Assembly: GCA_012961565.1 (NCBI GenBank)
Contig: DTZC01000273.1
Location: 1-7,782, forward strand
Length of the DNA: 7,782 nucleotides
Origin: Dehalococcoidia bacterium
GTDB taxonomy: Bacteria; Chloroflexota; Dehalococcoidia; GIF9; UBA5629
Reading direction: 5' to 3'
The notes beneath the pieces were generated by a model, which searched no databases, was not told where the DNA came from, and saw nothing but the letters and a program-made list of their open reading frames with translations. Of this stretch, positions 1 through 7,003 are shown in pieces. How positions within the stretch are numbered: the first letter of the stretch is position 1; every line of letters starts with the position of its first letter. Made by a program: the position numbers and the translations under genes.

Positions 1-1145
1 ACGCAGCTACAATGGTGGCTGCCGGGGTTTTCTTGGTGGCCCGTCTATTCCCGCTATTTGAACATTGCCAAGTGGCTTTAACCACCGTGGCAGTTATTGG
101 TGGTTTCACAGCTATTTTTGCTGCCAGCATGGGGCTGGTGATGACTGATATCAAACGTGTACTGGCTTATTCAACTATCAGCCAGTTAGGCTACATGATG
201 CTGGGTCTGGGCGTTGGGGGCATCGCTGTTGGCATCTTTCATTTGTTCAATCATGCCTTCTTCAAGGCGCTCTTATTCCTCGGTGCTGGAAGTGTCAACC
301 ATGCAACTGGCACCTTTGACATGACAGAGATGGGTGGCTTGCGAAAGAAAATGCCCTGGACATATATTACCTTTCTCATTGCTTCGCTGAGCATTGCTGG
401 CATCTGGCCACTTTCAGGCTTTTGGAGTAAGGACGAAATCCTGGCCTATTCCTTTGCCAACAATCAGATACTATTCTACCTAGCTATGATTACTGTGTTT
501 ATGACTGCCTTTTACATGTTTCGTGCTGTATTTTTGACCTTTGGTGGCGAATATCGCGGCGGTGTGATATCGAATCATACCGGGCATGAGAGCAGAAAGC
601 TTCACGAGTCACCGGCAGTAATGGTTATCCCTATGGTGGTACTGGCAGTTTTTTCGGTTATGTCGGGGTGGCTCAATGTCACTGGCTCATTCGGTCATTT
701 TTTGGGTCATGGTGGACATGTTGAGGTGAATAGCTTTGCTGAAGGTTTTTTCGGTGTGCTTGCTCATCCGTTACCCCTAATTTCGCTGGCGGTTGCCGGG
801 CTGGGTGTTTTCTTGGCTTATGCCATGTACAGTGCTAAGTGGTTGCCGGTTGAGGCTGTAGTTAGGATTTTCAGACCGTTTTATGTCCTGTTTTCTAGAA
901 AATACTGGTTCGATGAACTGTATGAAAGGGTTATCGTGGTCAGGGTCTTGGTTGACGGGATTTTCCGGGCGCTTAGCATCTTCGATTCCCGCGTTGTTGA
1001 TGGAGCGGTGGATGGTGTGGCTGACGGTACTGCGGGTGCTGGGGGGATGATGCGGAAGGTACAGACTGGGCAACTCCAAGCCTATGGTATGGCTATTGCT
1101 GCAGGCGTAGTAGCGATTGCCGTCTGCTTTTATCTAGTTGCATGA
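1..1145 (+). CDS. nuoL: NADH-quinone oxidoreductase subunit L, 5'-truncated
   Basis: C-terminal part of NuoL, the most distal antiporter-like proton-pumping subunit of complex I in the cytoplasmic membrane. The frame is open to the left edge: codons at 3-11 read Ala-Ala-Thr ahead of Met at 12, completing the family motif (H)AATMVAAGV, so the ATG at 12 is internal. Numbering from that Met, the fragment shows the hydrophilic-axis residues H77, H81 and K85 (in FHLFNHAFFKALLF) and K140 (in GFWSKDEIL), which match E. coli H334, H338, K342 and K399. Several hydrophobic helices follow, then a His-rich loop near 228-236, the RKYWFDELYE segment (296-305) that leads into the long lateral helix, and a final membrane helix at about 357-376. 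The 377 visible residues plus about 250 missing ones would give a normal NuoL length. The stop lies 11 nt before nuoM. Identity is very secure. Confidence 0.97.
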   Translation, partial: AATMVAAGVFLVARLFPLFEHCQVALTTVAVIGGFTAIFAASMGLVMTDIKRVLAYSTISQLGYMMLGLGVGGIAVGIFHLFNHAFFKALLFLGAGSVNHATGTFDMTEMGGLRKKMPWTYITFLIASLSIAGIWPLSGFWSKDEILAYSFANNQILFYLAMITVFMTAFYMFRAVFLTFGGEYRGGVISNHTGHESRKLHESPAVMVIPMVVLAVFSVMSGWLNVTGSFGHFLGHGGHVEVNSFAEGFFGVLAHPLPLISLAVAGLGVFLAYAMYSAKWLPVEAVVRIFRPFYVLFSRKYWFDELYERVIVVRVLVDGIFRALSIFDSRVVDGAVDGVADGTAGAGGMMRKVQTGQLQAYGMAIAAGVVAIAVCFYLVA

Positions 1146-1148
1146 GGT
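1144..1148 (+). promoter_or_regulatory. Ribosome binding site of nuoM, supporting a TTG start
   Basis: GAGGT lies 8 nt upstream of the TTG at 1157 and overlaps the nuoL stop codon (TGA, 1143-1145), so translation of nuoM is probably coupled to nuoL. An in-frame stop (TAG, 1148-1150) rules out any earlier start. The next in-frame Met is about 45 residues inside the conserved N-terminus, which leaves TTG as the credible start. Confidence 0.65.
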
Positions 1149-1156
1149 AGATAGGT

Positions 1157-2647
1157 TTGGATTTCAATTACTACTTGACAACCATAATCTTTCTACCCCT
1201 AGCCGGGTTGGTCATTATCGCTTTATTACCTAGACCTGAACCGAGGACAGTAAAATTTGTAGCGCTGGCATTCACATTGTCTTCATTTGCCATGTCGATG
1301 CTCATGTTCTGCCTTTTTGACCGCTCTGCTGGAGCTATCGGGCAAATACAATTTGAAGAGAAGGTTTCCTGGATACCGACGATTAATGCTTTCTACCACC
1401 TTGGTGTTGATGGCCTCAGTTTGCCCCTGGTGGTGTTGACTACGTTCCTGGGCTTTCTGGCGGTGCTGGTATCGTGGCACATCGGGACGAGGCATCGGGA
1501 ATATTTCATCTGGTTGCTGCTTTTGGAGACCAGCATACTAGGAGTCTTTTGCTCTCTGGATCTCATCCTGTTCTTCCTTTTCTGGGAGTTGGAACTTATT
1601 CCGATGTATTTCCTTATCTCTATCTGGGGCAGTGCCAGAAAAGAGTATTCAGCCATCAAGTATGTCATATATACACTCCTTGGCAGTGCTTTTATGTTGG
1701 CAGGGATTTTGAGCATCTATTTCACTACTGGTAGCCTGAGCATGATGGAACTGGCAGGTCTAATACCTGCTAAGTCTATTATTCCCCTAGCTGCCATGTT
1801 CTTTCTGTTACTGATTGGTTTCGCCATCAAGTTGCCGGTAGTCCCGTTCCATACATGGTTACCTGATGCTCATACCGATGCACCCACTGCAGCAAGTGTG
1901 ATTCTAGCTGGGGTGCTGCTGAAGATGGGTGGCTACGGGATGATTCGTCTGTGCGTCACCATTTTCCCGGAGGCTGCTTTGCAGTATGCTCCGTTGCTAG
2001 TAGCTTTAGCTGTGGTCAGTGTACTTTACGGAGCAGCTGTGACTTTAAGGCAGAAGGATTTGAAGCGGCTGATCGCTTACAGCAGCGTTAGCCATATGGG
2101 ATACGTTCTGTTAGGCATCTTTGCCTTGAGTCAGGTAAGCTTGACCGGAGCTACCTTGCAGATGTTCAGCCATGGCGTTATCACCGGGCTTCTGTTTGCT
2201 CTGGTTGGGCTCGTTTATGATAAAGCTCATGAGCGCAATTTAGACAATTTGGGTGGGCTCGCTAGACAAATGCCGGTGATTGTGGTGGTATTCAGTATTG
2301 CCGCATTGGCATCGCTAGGTTTACCGGGGACGAGTGGCTTTGCCGCTGAGTTCATCACCTTTGTTGGCTGTTTTTCAAGTCTGGCTGTTGAAGGTATTCG
2401 AGTATATACCATTGCCGGTGTTTTCGGAATTGTTCTGACTGCTGGCTACATATTGTGGTTGCTGCAGAGGGTATTCTATGGTCCGCCATTGGAGAAATTC
2501 AACGGGGTACAGGATGCTGACAATATTGAAAGAGTGTGTATATTTTCCTTCGCTAGCGCTATCATGCTCGTCGGTCTCTACCCGGCTGTGCTCACCGATA
2601 TCATCAAGCTTGGTATAGAGCCGATTGTGAGGTCGATAGGTCTGTGA
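1157..2647 (+). CDS. nuoM: NADH-quinone oxidoreductase subunit M
   Basis: Complete 496-aa NuoM, an antiporter-like proton-translocating subunit of the complex I membrane arm. The length is close to the usual 490-510 aa, and the protein consists of about 14 hydrophobic helices. All four key charged residues are present: E144 in the FFLFWELELIPM motif (same number as in E. coli), K225 in AIKLP, K256 in LLKMGGYG, and E398 in GFAAEF on the late helix. They match E. coli E144, K234, K265 and E407. The DLKRLIAYSSVSHMGY signature at 301-316 is also intact. Translation starts at TTG (1157), and the N-terminus MDFNYYLTTIIFLPL matches the family pattern. The gene begins 11 nt after nuoL and overlaps the following NUDIX gene by 4 nt (GTGA), so it lies in a tightly packed operon. 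No defects are visible. Confidence 0.98.
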   Translation: MDFNYYLTTIIFLPLAGLVIIALLPRPEPRTVKFVALAFTLSSFAMSMLMFCLFDRSAGAIGQIQFEEKVSWIPTINAFYHLGVDGLSLPLVVLTTFLGFLAVLVSWHIGTRHREYFIWLLLLETSILGVFCSLDLILFFLFWELELIPMYFLISIWGSARKEYSAIKYVIYTLLGSAFMLAGILSIYFTTGSLSMMELAGLIPAKSIIPLAAMFFLLLIGFAIKLPVVPFHTWLPDAHTDAPTAASVILAGVLLKMGGYGMIRLCVTIFPEAALQYAPLLVALAVVSVLYGAAVTLRQKDLKRLIAYSSVSHMGYVLLGIFALSQVSLTGATLQMFSHGVITGLLFALVGLVYDKAHERNLDNLGGLARQMPVIVVVFSIAALASLGLPGTSGFAAEFITFVGCFSSLAVEGIRVYTIAGVFGIVLTAGYILWLLQRVFYGPPLEKFNGVQDADNIERVCIFSFASAIMLVGLYPAVLTDIIKLGIEPIVRSIGL

Positions 2648-3084
2648 ACGAAGAGATTATCACGTCTAGGATAATGCTGGCAGTGGGAGCAATTATCGAG
2701 GATGCCAAAGGCAGGGTGCTGCTGGTAAGACATAAGCCCGAGAGAGGCGGTTTTTGGCAGGGGAGGTGGATTTGCCCCGGCGGGGAACTGGAACTCGGGG
2801 AGACAATTGAGGAAGGTATCAAGCGTGAGGTTAGAGAAGAAACAGGGTTGGAGGTAGAGTTGGTTAAGCCATTGCCGGCTTTCGAACGGATTGTCAAGTC
2901 AGCAGGTGGTATCAGCTTGCATGTTGTCTATATTGATTATATAGCTAAGCTGGTTGGGGGCAGACTGAAAGTGGATAGTGACATTGGGGATGCTTTATGG
3001 GTGGGCAAGGACGAAATCCCTCGAATCTGGGATGAGTTGCATGAGGATACCCAGAGGTTATTTGAATTAGCTAGGGTGGTCTAG
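2644..3084 (+). CDS. NUDIX hydrolase embedded in the nuo operon
   Basis: A 146-aa single-domain NUDIX pyrophosphohydrolase that cleaves a nucleoside diphosphate linked to another group. The NUDIX box is perfect: G47, E53, then R61-E62-V63-R64-E65-E66-T67-G68-L69, fitting GX5EX7REUXEEXGU. It is preceded by a GRWICPGGELE segment like that in MutT and COG1051-type ADP-ribose pyrophosphatases. The SQPWPFPxS motif of NADH pyrophosphatase (NudC) is absent and there is no zinc ribbon, so the substrate cannot be read from sequence; ADP-ribose, an oxidised NTP or another NDP-X are all possible. No signal peptide or membrane segment is visible, so it is cytoplasmic. The GTG start overlaps the nuoM stop (GTGA) and nuoN begins 4 nt after its stop, so it is co-transcribed and probably translationally coupled with complex I genes. 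An internal ATG at 2674 is a weaker start because it trims the first strand of the fold. This gene is not a complex I subunit. Confidence 0.93.
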   Translation: MNEEIITSRIMLAVGAIIEDAKGRVLLVRHKPERGGFWQGRWICPGGELELGETIEEGIKREVREETGLEVELVKPLPAFERIVKSAGGISLHVVYIDYIAKLVGGRLKVDSDIGDALWVGKDEIPRIWDELHEDTQRLFELARVV

Positions 3085-3088
3085 TCTT

Positions 3089-4558
3089 ATGGAAATTGGT
3101 GATTTTCGCTTACTGGCGCCAGAGATTAGTCTCTTAGGCTGTGTCCTGTTGGTCATTCTACTTGACCTTTTTATCAAACAGAAGAGGATTCTGGCTACGG
3201 TCAGCATTGCTGGATTGATAGTGTCAGCCGGTTTTACATTGGTGATGTGGGGAACCCCGCCCGTTGTCATTTTATCTCGCACGCTGGCAGTTGATGCATT
3301 CGCTCTTTTCTTCAAGTTTCTATTCTTGGTGGTGGCTGCCCTGATTATCCTGGCATCTCAAGACTATGTAAACAAATTCGAGAGGTTTCAGGGAGAGTAT
3401 TATGCATTGGTGCTTATTTCGGCTGTAGGCATGATGTTGCTGGCAGCAGCTACAGACTTGATTGCTATCTATGTAGCCCTAGAATTGAGTGGAATCTCAC
3501 TATACGTCTTGGTCGGCTTCTTGAAAGACCAGAAGTCAAGCGAGGCTGGATTGAAGTTCCTGCTCCTAGGGGCTGTTGCTTCTGCAGTGCTGCTTTATGG
3601 AATGACCTTGGTCTTTGGCTTCACAGGTAGGACTTGCTTGATGTGTATCGCCGATTTCCTTCAAGGAATGCCTGCCACCGGCATTCTGGATAACCTGGCC
3701 CTGCTCCTGGGTCTAATACTCCTGGTTGCTGGCTTTGGTTTCAAGATTGCCTGTTTCCCCTTCCAGATGTGGGTTCCTGACGTCTATGAAGGTGCACCAA
3801 CGCCCATTACTGCCTATCTCTCTGTTGCCAGCAAGGTTGCGGGCTTTGCTGTCATTCTTCGAGTGTTCTTTGTTGCTCTCGGCGCTCCAGACTGGATGAG
3901 CCTCAATTGGGGTATGCTTTTTGCTATCTTGAGTGCTATTACTATGACGGTGGGCAATATAGTAGCTATTGTTCAGTCTAATATCAAACGCATGCTCGGA
4001 TATTCTAGCATAGCTCAGGCTGGCTACCTCTTGGTAGGGTTGGCGACAGTGGGAATGGCAACAGGAAGTGATACCTCAGGGCAAAGCGGGTTGATTTTCT
4101 TCCTCATGAGCTATGCGGTCACCAATCTGGGCGCCTTTATCGCTGTTATTGCTATTTCTAACAAGATTGATAGTGATGCGATTGATGATTACGCCGGAAT
4201 GGGAAGGCAGGCCTCACTCCTGGCTGTAGCTTTAACTTTCTGCTTGATTTCATTGATTGGCTTGCCACCAACAGCAGGGCTCATCGCTAAGATCTACATA
4301 TTTAGCGGTGCTGTACGGCATGGCTTATTATGGTTGGTTATTGTGGCGGTGGTAAATAGTTGTATCTCAGCCTTCTATTATTTGAGGGTGGTGAAGGTGA
4401 TGTGGTTAGGGGTGCCCCCATCGAAGGAGAAAGTGCCTTCATCCTGGGCATTGCGTACTGCTCTAGCTGTGTGCTGTCTTTTGGTTTTGCTCTTGGGCGT
4501 TGTGCCCGGTAGCTTTGTCAGCATAGCTGAAACAGCTACTAGATTCTTCGGCTCGTAG
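3089..4558 (+). CDS. nuoN: NADH-quinone oxidoreductase subunit N
   Basis: Complete 489-aa NuoN, the antiporter-like subunit nearest the quinone module of complex I and usually the last gene of a nuo operon. The key residues are present: E132 in the IYVALELSGISLY motif, K219 in GFGFKIACFPF, K249 in SVASKVAGF, and K401 in LPPTAGLIAK. The last three match E. coli K217, K247 and K395. The family signatures FQMWVPDVYEGAPTPITAYL (225-244) and NIKRMLGYSSIAQAGYLL (298-315) are intact, and about 14 hydrophobic helices are expected. The ATG at 3089 follows the NUDIX stop by 4 nt, with a purine-rich AGGGTGG stretch (3073-3079) as the probable ribosome binding site. The length is normal. The gene closes the complex I block; a 101-nt gap follows before the next gene. 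Confidence 0.98.
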   Translation: MEIGDFRLLAPEISLLGCVLLVILLDLFIKQKRILATVSIAGLIVSAGFTLVMWGTPPVVILSRTLAVDAFALFFKFLFLVVAALIILASQDYVNKFERFQGEYYALVLISAVGMMLLAAATDLIAIYVALELSGISLYVLVGFLKDQKSSEAGLKFLLLGAVASAVLLYGMTLVFGFTGRTCLMCIADFLQGMPATGILDNLALLLGLILLVAGFGFKIACFPFQMWVPDVYEGAPTPITAYLSVASKVAGFAVILRVFFVALGAPDWMSLNWGMLFAILSAITMTVGNIVAIVQSNIKRMLGYSSIAQAGYLLVGLATVGMATGSDTSGQSGLIFFLMSYAVTNLGAFIAVIAISNKIDSDAIDDYAGMGRQASLLAVALTFCLISLIGLPPTAGLIAKIYIFSGAVRHGLLWLVIVAVVNSCISAFYYLRVVKVMWLGVPPSKEKVPSSWALRTALAVCCLLVLLLGVVPGSFVSIAETATRFFGS

Positions 4559-4571
4559 CCTTTATCAAGTC

Positions 4572-4593
4572 ACTGGTATGCCTGGATATCAGT
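4572..4593 (+). terminator. Weak stem-loop just after nuoN, possible operon terminator
   Basis: ACTGGTAT (4572-4579) can pair with ATATCAGT (4586-4593), giving 8 bp including one G-T pair, around the 6-nt loop GCCTGG. It begins 13 nt after the nuoN stop, where a terminator would be expected. The stem is AT-rich, and the bases that follow are pyrimidine-rich (CTGTCTGCTTCTGTC) but not a run of T. It is therefore at best a weak or factor-assisted terminator, and chance is a real alternative. Confidence 0.3.
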
Positions 4594-4647
4594 CTGTCTG
4601 CTTCTGTCGTAGTCAGGCGGAGACGATACCGGTCAAATAAACTTATA

Positions 4648-4654
4648 GTGGAGG
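4648..4654 (+). promoter_or_regulatory. Ribosome binding site that fixes the crotonase start
   Basis: GTGGAGG contains a full GGAGG core (4650-4654) placed 5 nt upstream of ATG at 4660. The in-frame GTG at 4648 lies inside this ribosome binding site and has no such site of its own, so the ATG at 4660 is the better start. Confidence 0.8.
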
Positions 4655-4659
4655 CAAAT

Positions 4660-5463
4660 ATGGGATATCAGACATTACTCATAGAAAAGTCTGGCAACTT
4701 AATAACGGTAACCTTGAACCGTCCCAAAATACTGAATGCTCTGAATGCTCAAACTATGCTGGAGCTTAAGGACTTGTTCGCTGAGCTAAGGGCTGACCAA
4801 AAAACGCGGTTTGTGATATTCACCGGTGCCGGGCGGGCGTTTTCTGCTGGCGCTGAGTTTACCAAGGAATCAATGGATGAGAGATATGTCAGACCTGAAC
4901 TGGCAAATGAGAGATTGTGGCAGTTGTTTGGGCATGATTTCATGTACACGATGGAGAATCTGGAACAAGTGACTATAGCAGCAATTAACGGTAGCTGTGT
5001 AGGCGCAGGGCTTTGCCTGGCTATGAATTGTGACTTCAGAATTGCATCAGAGAATGCTGTCTTTGGTGTTCCAGAAGCCAATCTGGGTATTTTCTTCACC
5101 TGGGGTGCAACCCCGAGACTCACGACACTCGTAGGTCCGGCTAAAGCAAAGGAACTGATTATGACCTGTGAAAACATCAGCGCCGACGAAGCTCTCAAAA
5201 TAGGGCTGGTGAATAAGGTGGTACCGGCAGAGCAACTGATGGCTTCCTGTAAGGAGCTGGCTCAAAAGATAGGGCAAAAGGGCCCCTTGGCTATAAGGAT
5301 AACAAAGAAGATTATTAATGCAGCATCACTAGCAAAAATGGCTGACTTGTATCTTTGTGAACCTGAACTCGTGGAAAAACTGATGCTTTCCGGGGAGACA
5401 AGGGAAGGCGTGCAGGCTTTTATTGAAAAGAGACCACCGCGCTTTGTTGACCAAGCAGACTAG
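4660..5463 (+). CDS. Enoyl-CoA hydratase/isomerase family protein (crotonase fold)
   Basis: A 267-aa crotonase-superfamily protein, normal length for the family and cytoplasmic. Members bind acyl-CoA and stabilise a thioester enolate in an oxyanion hole; the best known reaction is hydration of 2-enoyl-CoA in beta-oxidation. Visible motifs are NRPKILNALN (20-29), the first oxyanion segment FSAGAEF (61-67, usually AGAD), and the second in NGSCVGAG (110-117) with CDFRIAS, then FGVPEANLG (135-143). Aligned on rat mitochondrial hydratase, E139 corresponds to catalytic E164, but the E144 position is C119. Classical hydratases use both glutamates, so this may be an isomerase or another crotonase activity, and the substrate is unknown. 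The start is set by the GGAGG site 5 nt upstream. It is 101 nt from nuoN and 80 nt from the NAD kinase gene. I see no clear sigma70-type promoter, so separate transcription is not proven. Confidence 0.92.
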   Translation: MGYQTLLIEKSGNLITVTLNRPKILNALNAQTMLELKDLFAELRADQKTRFVIFTGAGRAFSAGAEFTKESMDERYVRPELANERLWQLFGHDFMYTMENLEQVTIAAINGSCVGAGLCLAMNCDFRIASENAVFGVPEANLGIFFTWGATPRLTTLVGPAKAKELIMTCENISADEALKIGLVNKVVPAEQLMASCKELAQKIGQKGPLAIRITKKIINAASLAKMADLYLCEPELVEKLMLSGETREGVQAFIEKRPPRFVDQAD

Positions 5464-5523
5464 AAGTTTGGCACGGAAAAGACACCAAAAATGGTCTGTG
5501 GTTCTATCCGTGCTGTAAACTTC
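5463..5523 (+). terminator. Long two-part inverted repeat after the crotonase gene
   Basis: The outer arms GAAGTTT/AAACTTC (5463-5469 with 5517-5523) and inner arms GCACGGA/TCCGTGC (5471-5477 with 5507-5513) give 14 exact base pairs, separated by a small asymmetric internal loop. The G of the crotonase stop codon is part of the stem. The 29-nt apical region holds a smaller imperfect hairpin: AGA/TCT and CCA/TGG around AAAAA or a similar A-rich loop at about 5487-5491. A TTTTT run (5531-5535) follows 7 nt after the stem. This could be an intrinsic terminator with an offset T tract, a cis-regulatory leader for the NAD kinase gene 20 nt further on, or a copy of a dispersed palindromic repeat. 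The pairing is directly visible; the role is inferred. Confidence 0.5.
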
Positions 5524-5543
5524 CTTGAACTTTTTAACGAGCG

Positions 5544-6386
5544 GTGATAGACTCGATTTACGTGAAAAAGGTTGGCATTCTATATCATCCCAAGATTGAT
5601 AAAGCTGTGGCTTTTAGCCATGAACTTGAAGAGTTCCTTTCTGCCAGAGGCATTCTGTTTTGGACATGCTCTGCATGGGAGGAGGAAGAGGCAAAACCTC
5701 AAATAGCCGGGTCAGAACTGATTTTGAGTATTGGCGGCGACGGCACTATCCTCAGAGCAGCACGCGTTACAATCCCCTTTGGGATCCCTATTGTGGGCAT
5801 CAATTTCGGTAATCTGGGTTTTATGACGGAACTTAAGGCTGAGGAGGCTTTCGATAAACTGCCACAGTTGCTGAGTGGTGACGGCTGGATTGAAGAAAGA
5901 GCGATGCTTGAAGCAGAATTGTTATCTCAGAACCAAGCTTTCCATGTATTGAACGATGTTTTTGTGGGGCGGAGAGATTCAGTGCGGCTGGTTCGGATTC
6001 AAGTCAGGATAAATGGCGATAGTCTAATTACCTATCGGGCTGATGGCATTCTGGTGGCTACTGCAACTGGTAGCACCGGTTACTCACTAGCGGCTGGGGG
6101 GCCGATACTTCACCCACAGTCTAAGGAGATTTTGCTTGAGCCTGTCTGTCCTCACCTTACCCTAGACAAGGCTCTGGTATTGCCCACGGAAACTGTGGTC
6201 TTGCTGAAGGTGTTTGCCAAACATGGAGCTATGGTCAGCCTCGATGGGCAGATGGAGTTGCCACTGCGTGATGAGGACGAGATTAAAGTCAGGATAAGCT
6301 CCAATGTGGCTCGGTTTTCCAGAATCCGTCCTAGAAACTATTTCTACGATTCCCTGGAGGCAAGGCTTAAGTGGAAAATACAGTAA
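5544..6386 (+). CDS. nadK: NAD kinase
   Basis: ATP- or polyphosphate-dependent NAD+ kinase, the enzyme that makes NADP+; cytoplasmic, 280 aa, typical bacterial length. Signature motifs: the GGDGT loop at 64-68 with catalytic D66, GINFGNLGFMTE (85-96), the N137-D138 pair of the NE/ND nicotinamide-side motif, the glycine-rich TATGSTGYS segment (173-181) in place of the more common TPTGSTAYS, LVLPTE (211-216) and SLDGQ (232-236). ADG at 166-168 replaces the usual GDG, a modest variation. The GTG at 5544 has only a weak ribosome binding site. GTG at 5562 is an alternative that would give the more typical N-terminus MKKVGILYHP, so the start is uncertain by 6 codons. The 3' end overlaps the acetyltransferase gene by 16 nt, implying co-transcription of the two. 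Function is secure. Confidence 0.95.
   Translation: MIDSIYVKKVGILYHPKIDKAVAFSHELEEFLSARGILFWTCSAWEEEEAKPQIAGSELILSIGGDGTILRAARVTIPFGIPIVGINFGNLGFMTELKAEEAFDKLPQLLSGDGWIEERAMLEAELLSQNQAFHVLNDVFVGRRDSVRLVRIQVRINGDSLITYRADGILVATATGSTGYSLAAGGPILHPQSKEILLEPVCPHLTLDKALVLPTETVVLLKVFAKHGAMVSLDGQMELPLRDEDEIKVRISSNVARFSRIRPRNYFYDSLEARLKWKIQ
6356..6360 (+). promoter_or_regulatory. Ribosome binding site of the acetyltransferase gene, inside nadK
   Basis: A full GGAGG core lies 10 nt upstream of GTG at 6371, inside the last codons of the NAD kinase gene. It supports the GTG start and the 16-nt overlap between the two genes. Confidence 0.65.
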
Positions 6387-6859
6387 GAGTAGGCAGAGCC
6401 AAAATAAGCGATGCCCAGCAAATACACGAACTGGTCAACAGCTTTGCCGATAAAGGCGAGATGTTGCCCAGGGCATTGAGTGAAATATATGAAAACCTGC
6501 GCGACTTCTTCGTTATTAGAGACGATAAGAATCAAGTTGTTGGTTGTGTTGCCCTGCACATTCACTGGGCAGATTTGGCCGAAATTAAGTCGCTGGCAGT
6601 TAATGAAGAAAACTGGACTCAGGGGTTGGGCTCATTGCTTGTGGAAGCCTGCCTTAACGAAGCTAAAGAATTGGGAATACCAACGGTTTTCTGTTTTAGC
6701 TACAAGCCATCTTTTTTTGAAAAACACAATTTCCAGAGGGTTAACAAGATGGAGCTACCGCGAAAGGTGTGGTCAGAATGTTATAGATGCCCTAAGTTCC
6801 CGAACTGTGATGAGATTGCCCTTATCTACTATGTTGAGCCAAATGATAGGTGCAGGTGA
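6371..6859 (+). CDS. GNAT N-acetyltransferase, short N-acetylglutamate-synthase-like type
   Basis: A 162-aa GNAT-fold protein that would transfer an acetyl group from acetyl-CoA to an amine. The sequence style resembles the short, stand-alone ArgA-like acetyltransferases: an IHELVNSFADKGEMLPR segment (18-34), ENLRDFFV (41-48), DLAEIKSLAV (68-77), FFEKHNF (115-121), and a C-terminal CPKFPNCDEIAL block (140-151). Such proteins are often annotated as N-acetylglutamate synthase, the first step of arginine synthesis. No arg gene is visible here, so the substrate is a family-based guess and I give no symbol. In the acetyl-CoA pyrophosphate loop (W82-T-Q-G-L-G87) the usual first Gln/Arg is Trp. Three cysteines, C137, C140 and C146, form a C-x2-C-x5-C cluster. 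The GTG start is supported by an upstream GGAGG, and the gene overlaps nadK by 16 nt. Confidence 0.85.
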   Translation: MENTVRVGRAKISDAQQIHELVNSFADKGEMLPRALSEIYENLRDFFVIRDDKNQVVGCVALHIHWADLAEIKSLAVNEENWTQGLGSLLVEACLNEAKELGIPTVFCFSYKPSFFEKHNFQRVNKMELPRKVWSECYRCPKFPNCDEIALIYYVEPNDRCR

Positions 6860-7003
6860 AGGGGTGTTTGTCGGAGGCGATTAGAAGGCAGTATGGTTTC
6901 TTAACCCATGTTTAACCTGAGTTCTGCGTGTGGACGATATGCTGTATGGTGAAAGAGCTAGCCTGAGAGGTTGACCCAGTCAGAAGAATTCTAGAGGATA
7001 TTC

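Noticed and set aside
12..14. ATG as the start of nuoL
   Set aside because: The frame is open to the window edge and the codons before it (Ala-Ala-Thr) complete the conserved HAATM motif, so this Met is internal.
2604..2897. 97-aa antisense frame across the nuoM/NUDIX junction
   Set aside because: Low-complexity Ser/Pro-rich translation opposite two certain genes; a shadow.
1157..4558. Similarity between NuoM and NuoN (and NuoL) as a recent tandem duplication
   Set aside because: These subunits are ancient paralogues related to Mrp-type antiporters in all complex I; nothing here points to a recent event.
4648..4650. GTG as the start of the crotonase gene
   Set aside because: It lies inside the GTGGAGG ribosome binding site for the ATG at 4660, and the extra residues MEAN match nothing in the family.
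4749..5198. 149-aa open frame on the - strand within the crotonase gene
   Set aside because: It is antisense to a well-supported gene, has no recognisable motif and looks like a codon-bias shadow.
6480..6884. 134-aa open frame overlapping the acetyltransferase gene in another frame
   Set aside because: The GNAT frame has clear family motifs and a ribosome binding site; the alternative frame has neither.
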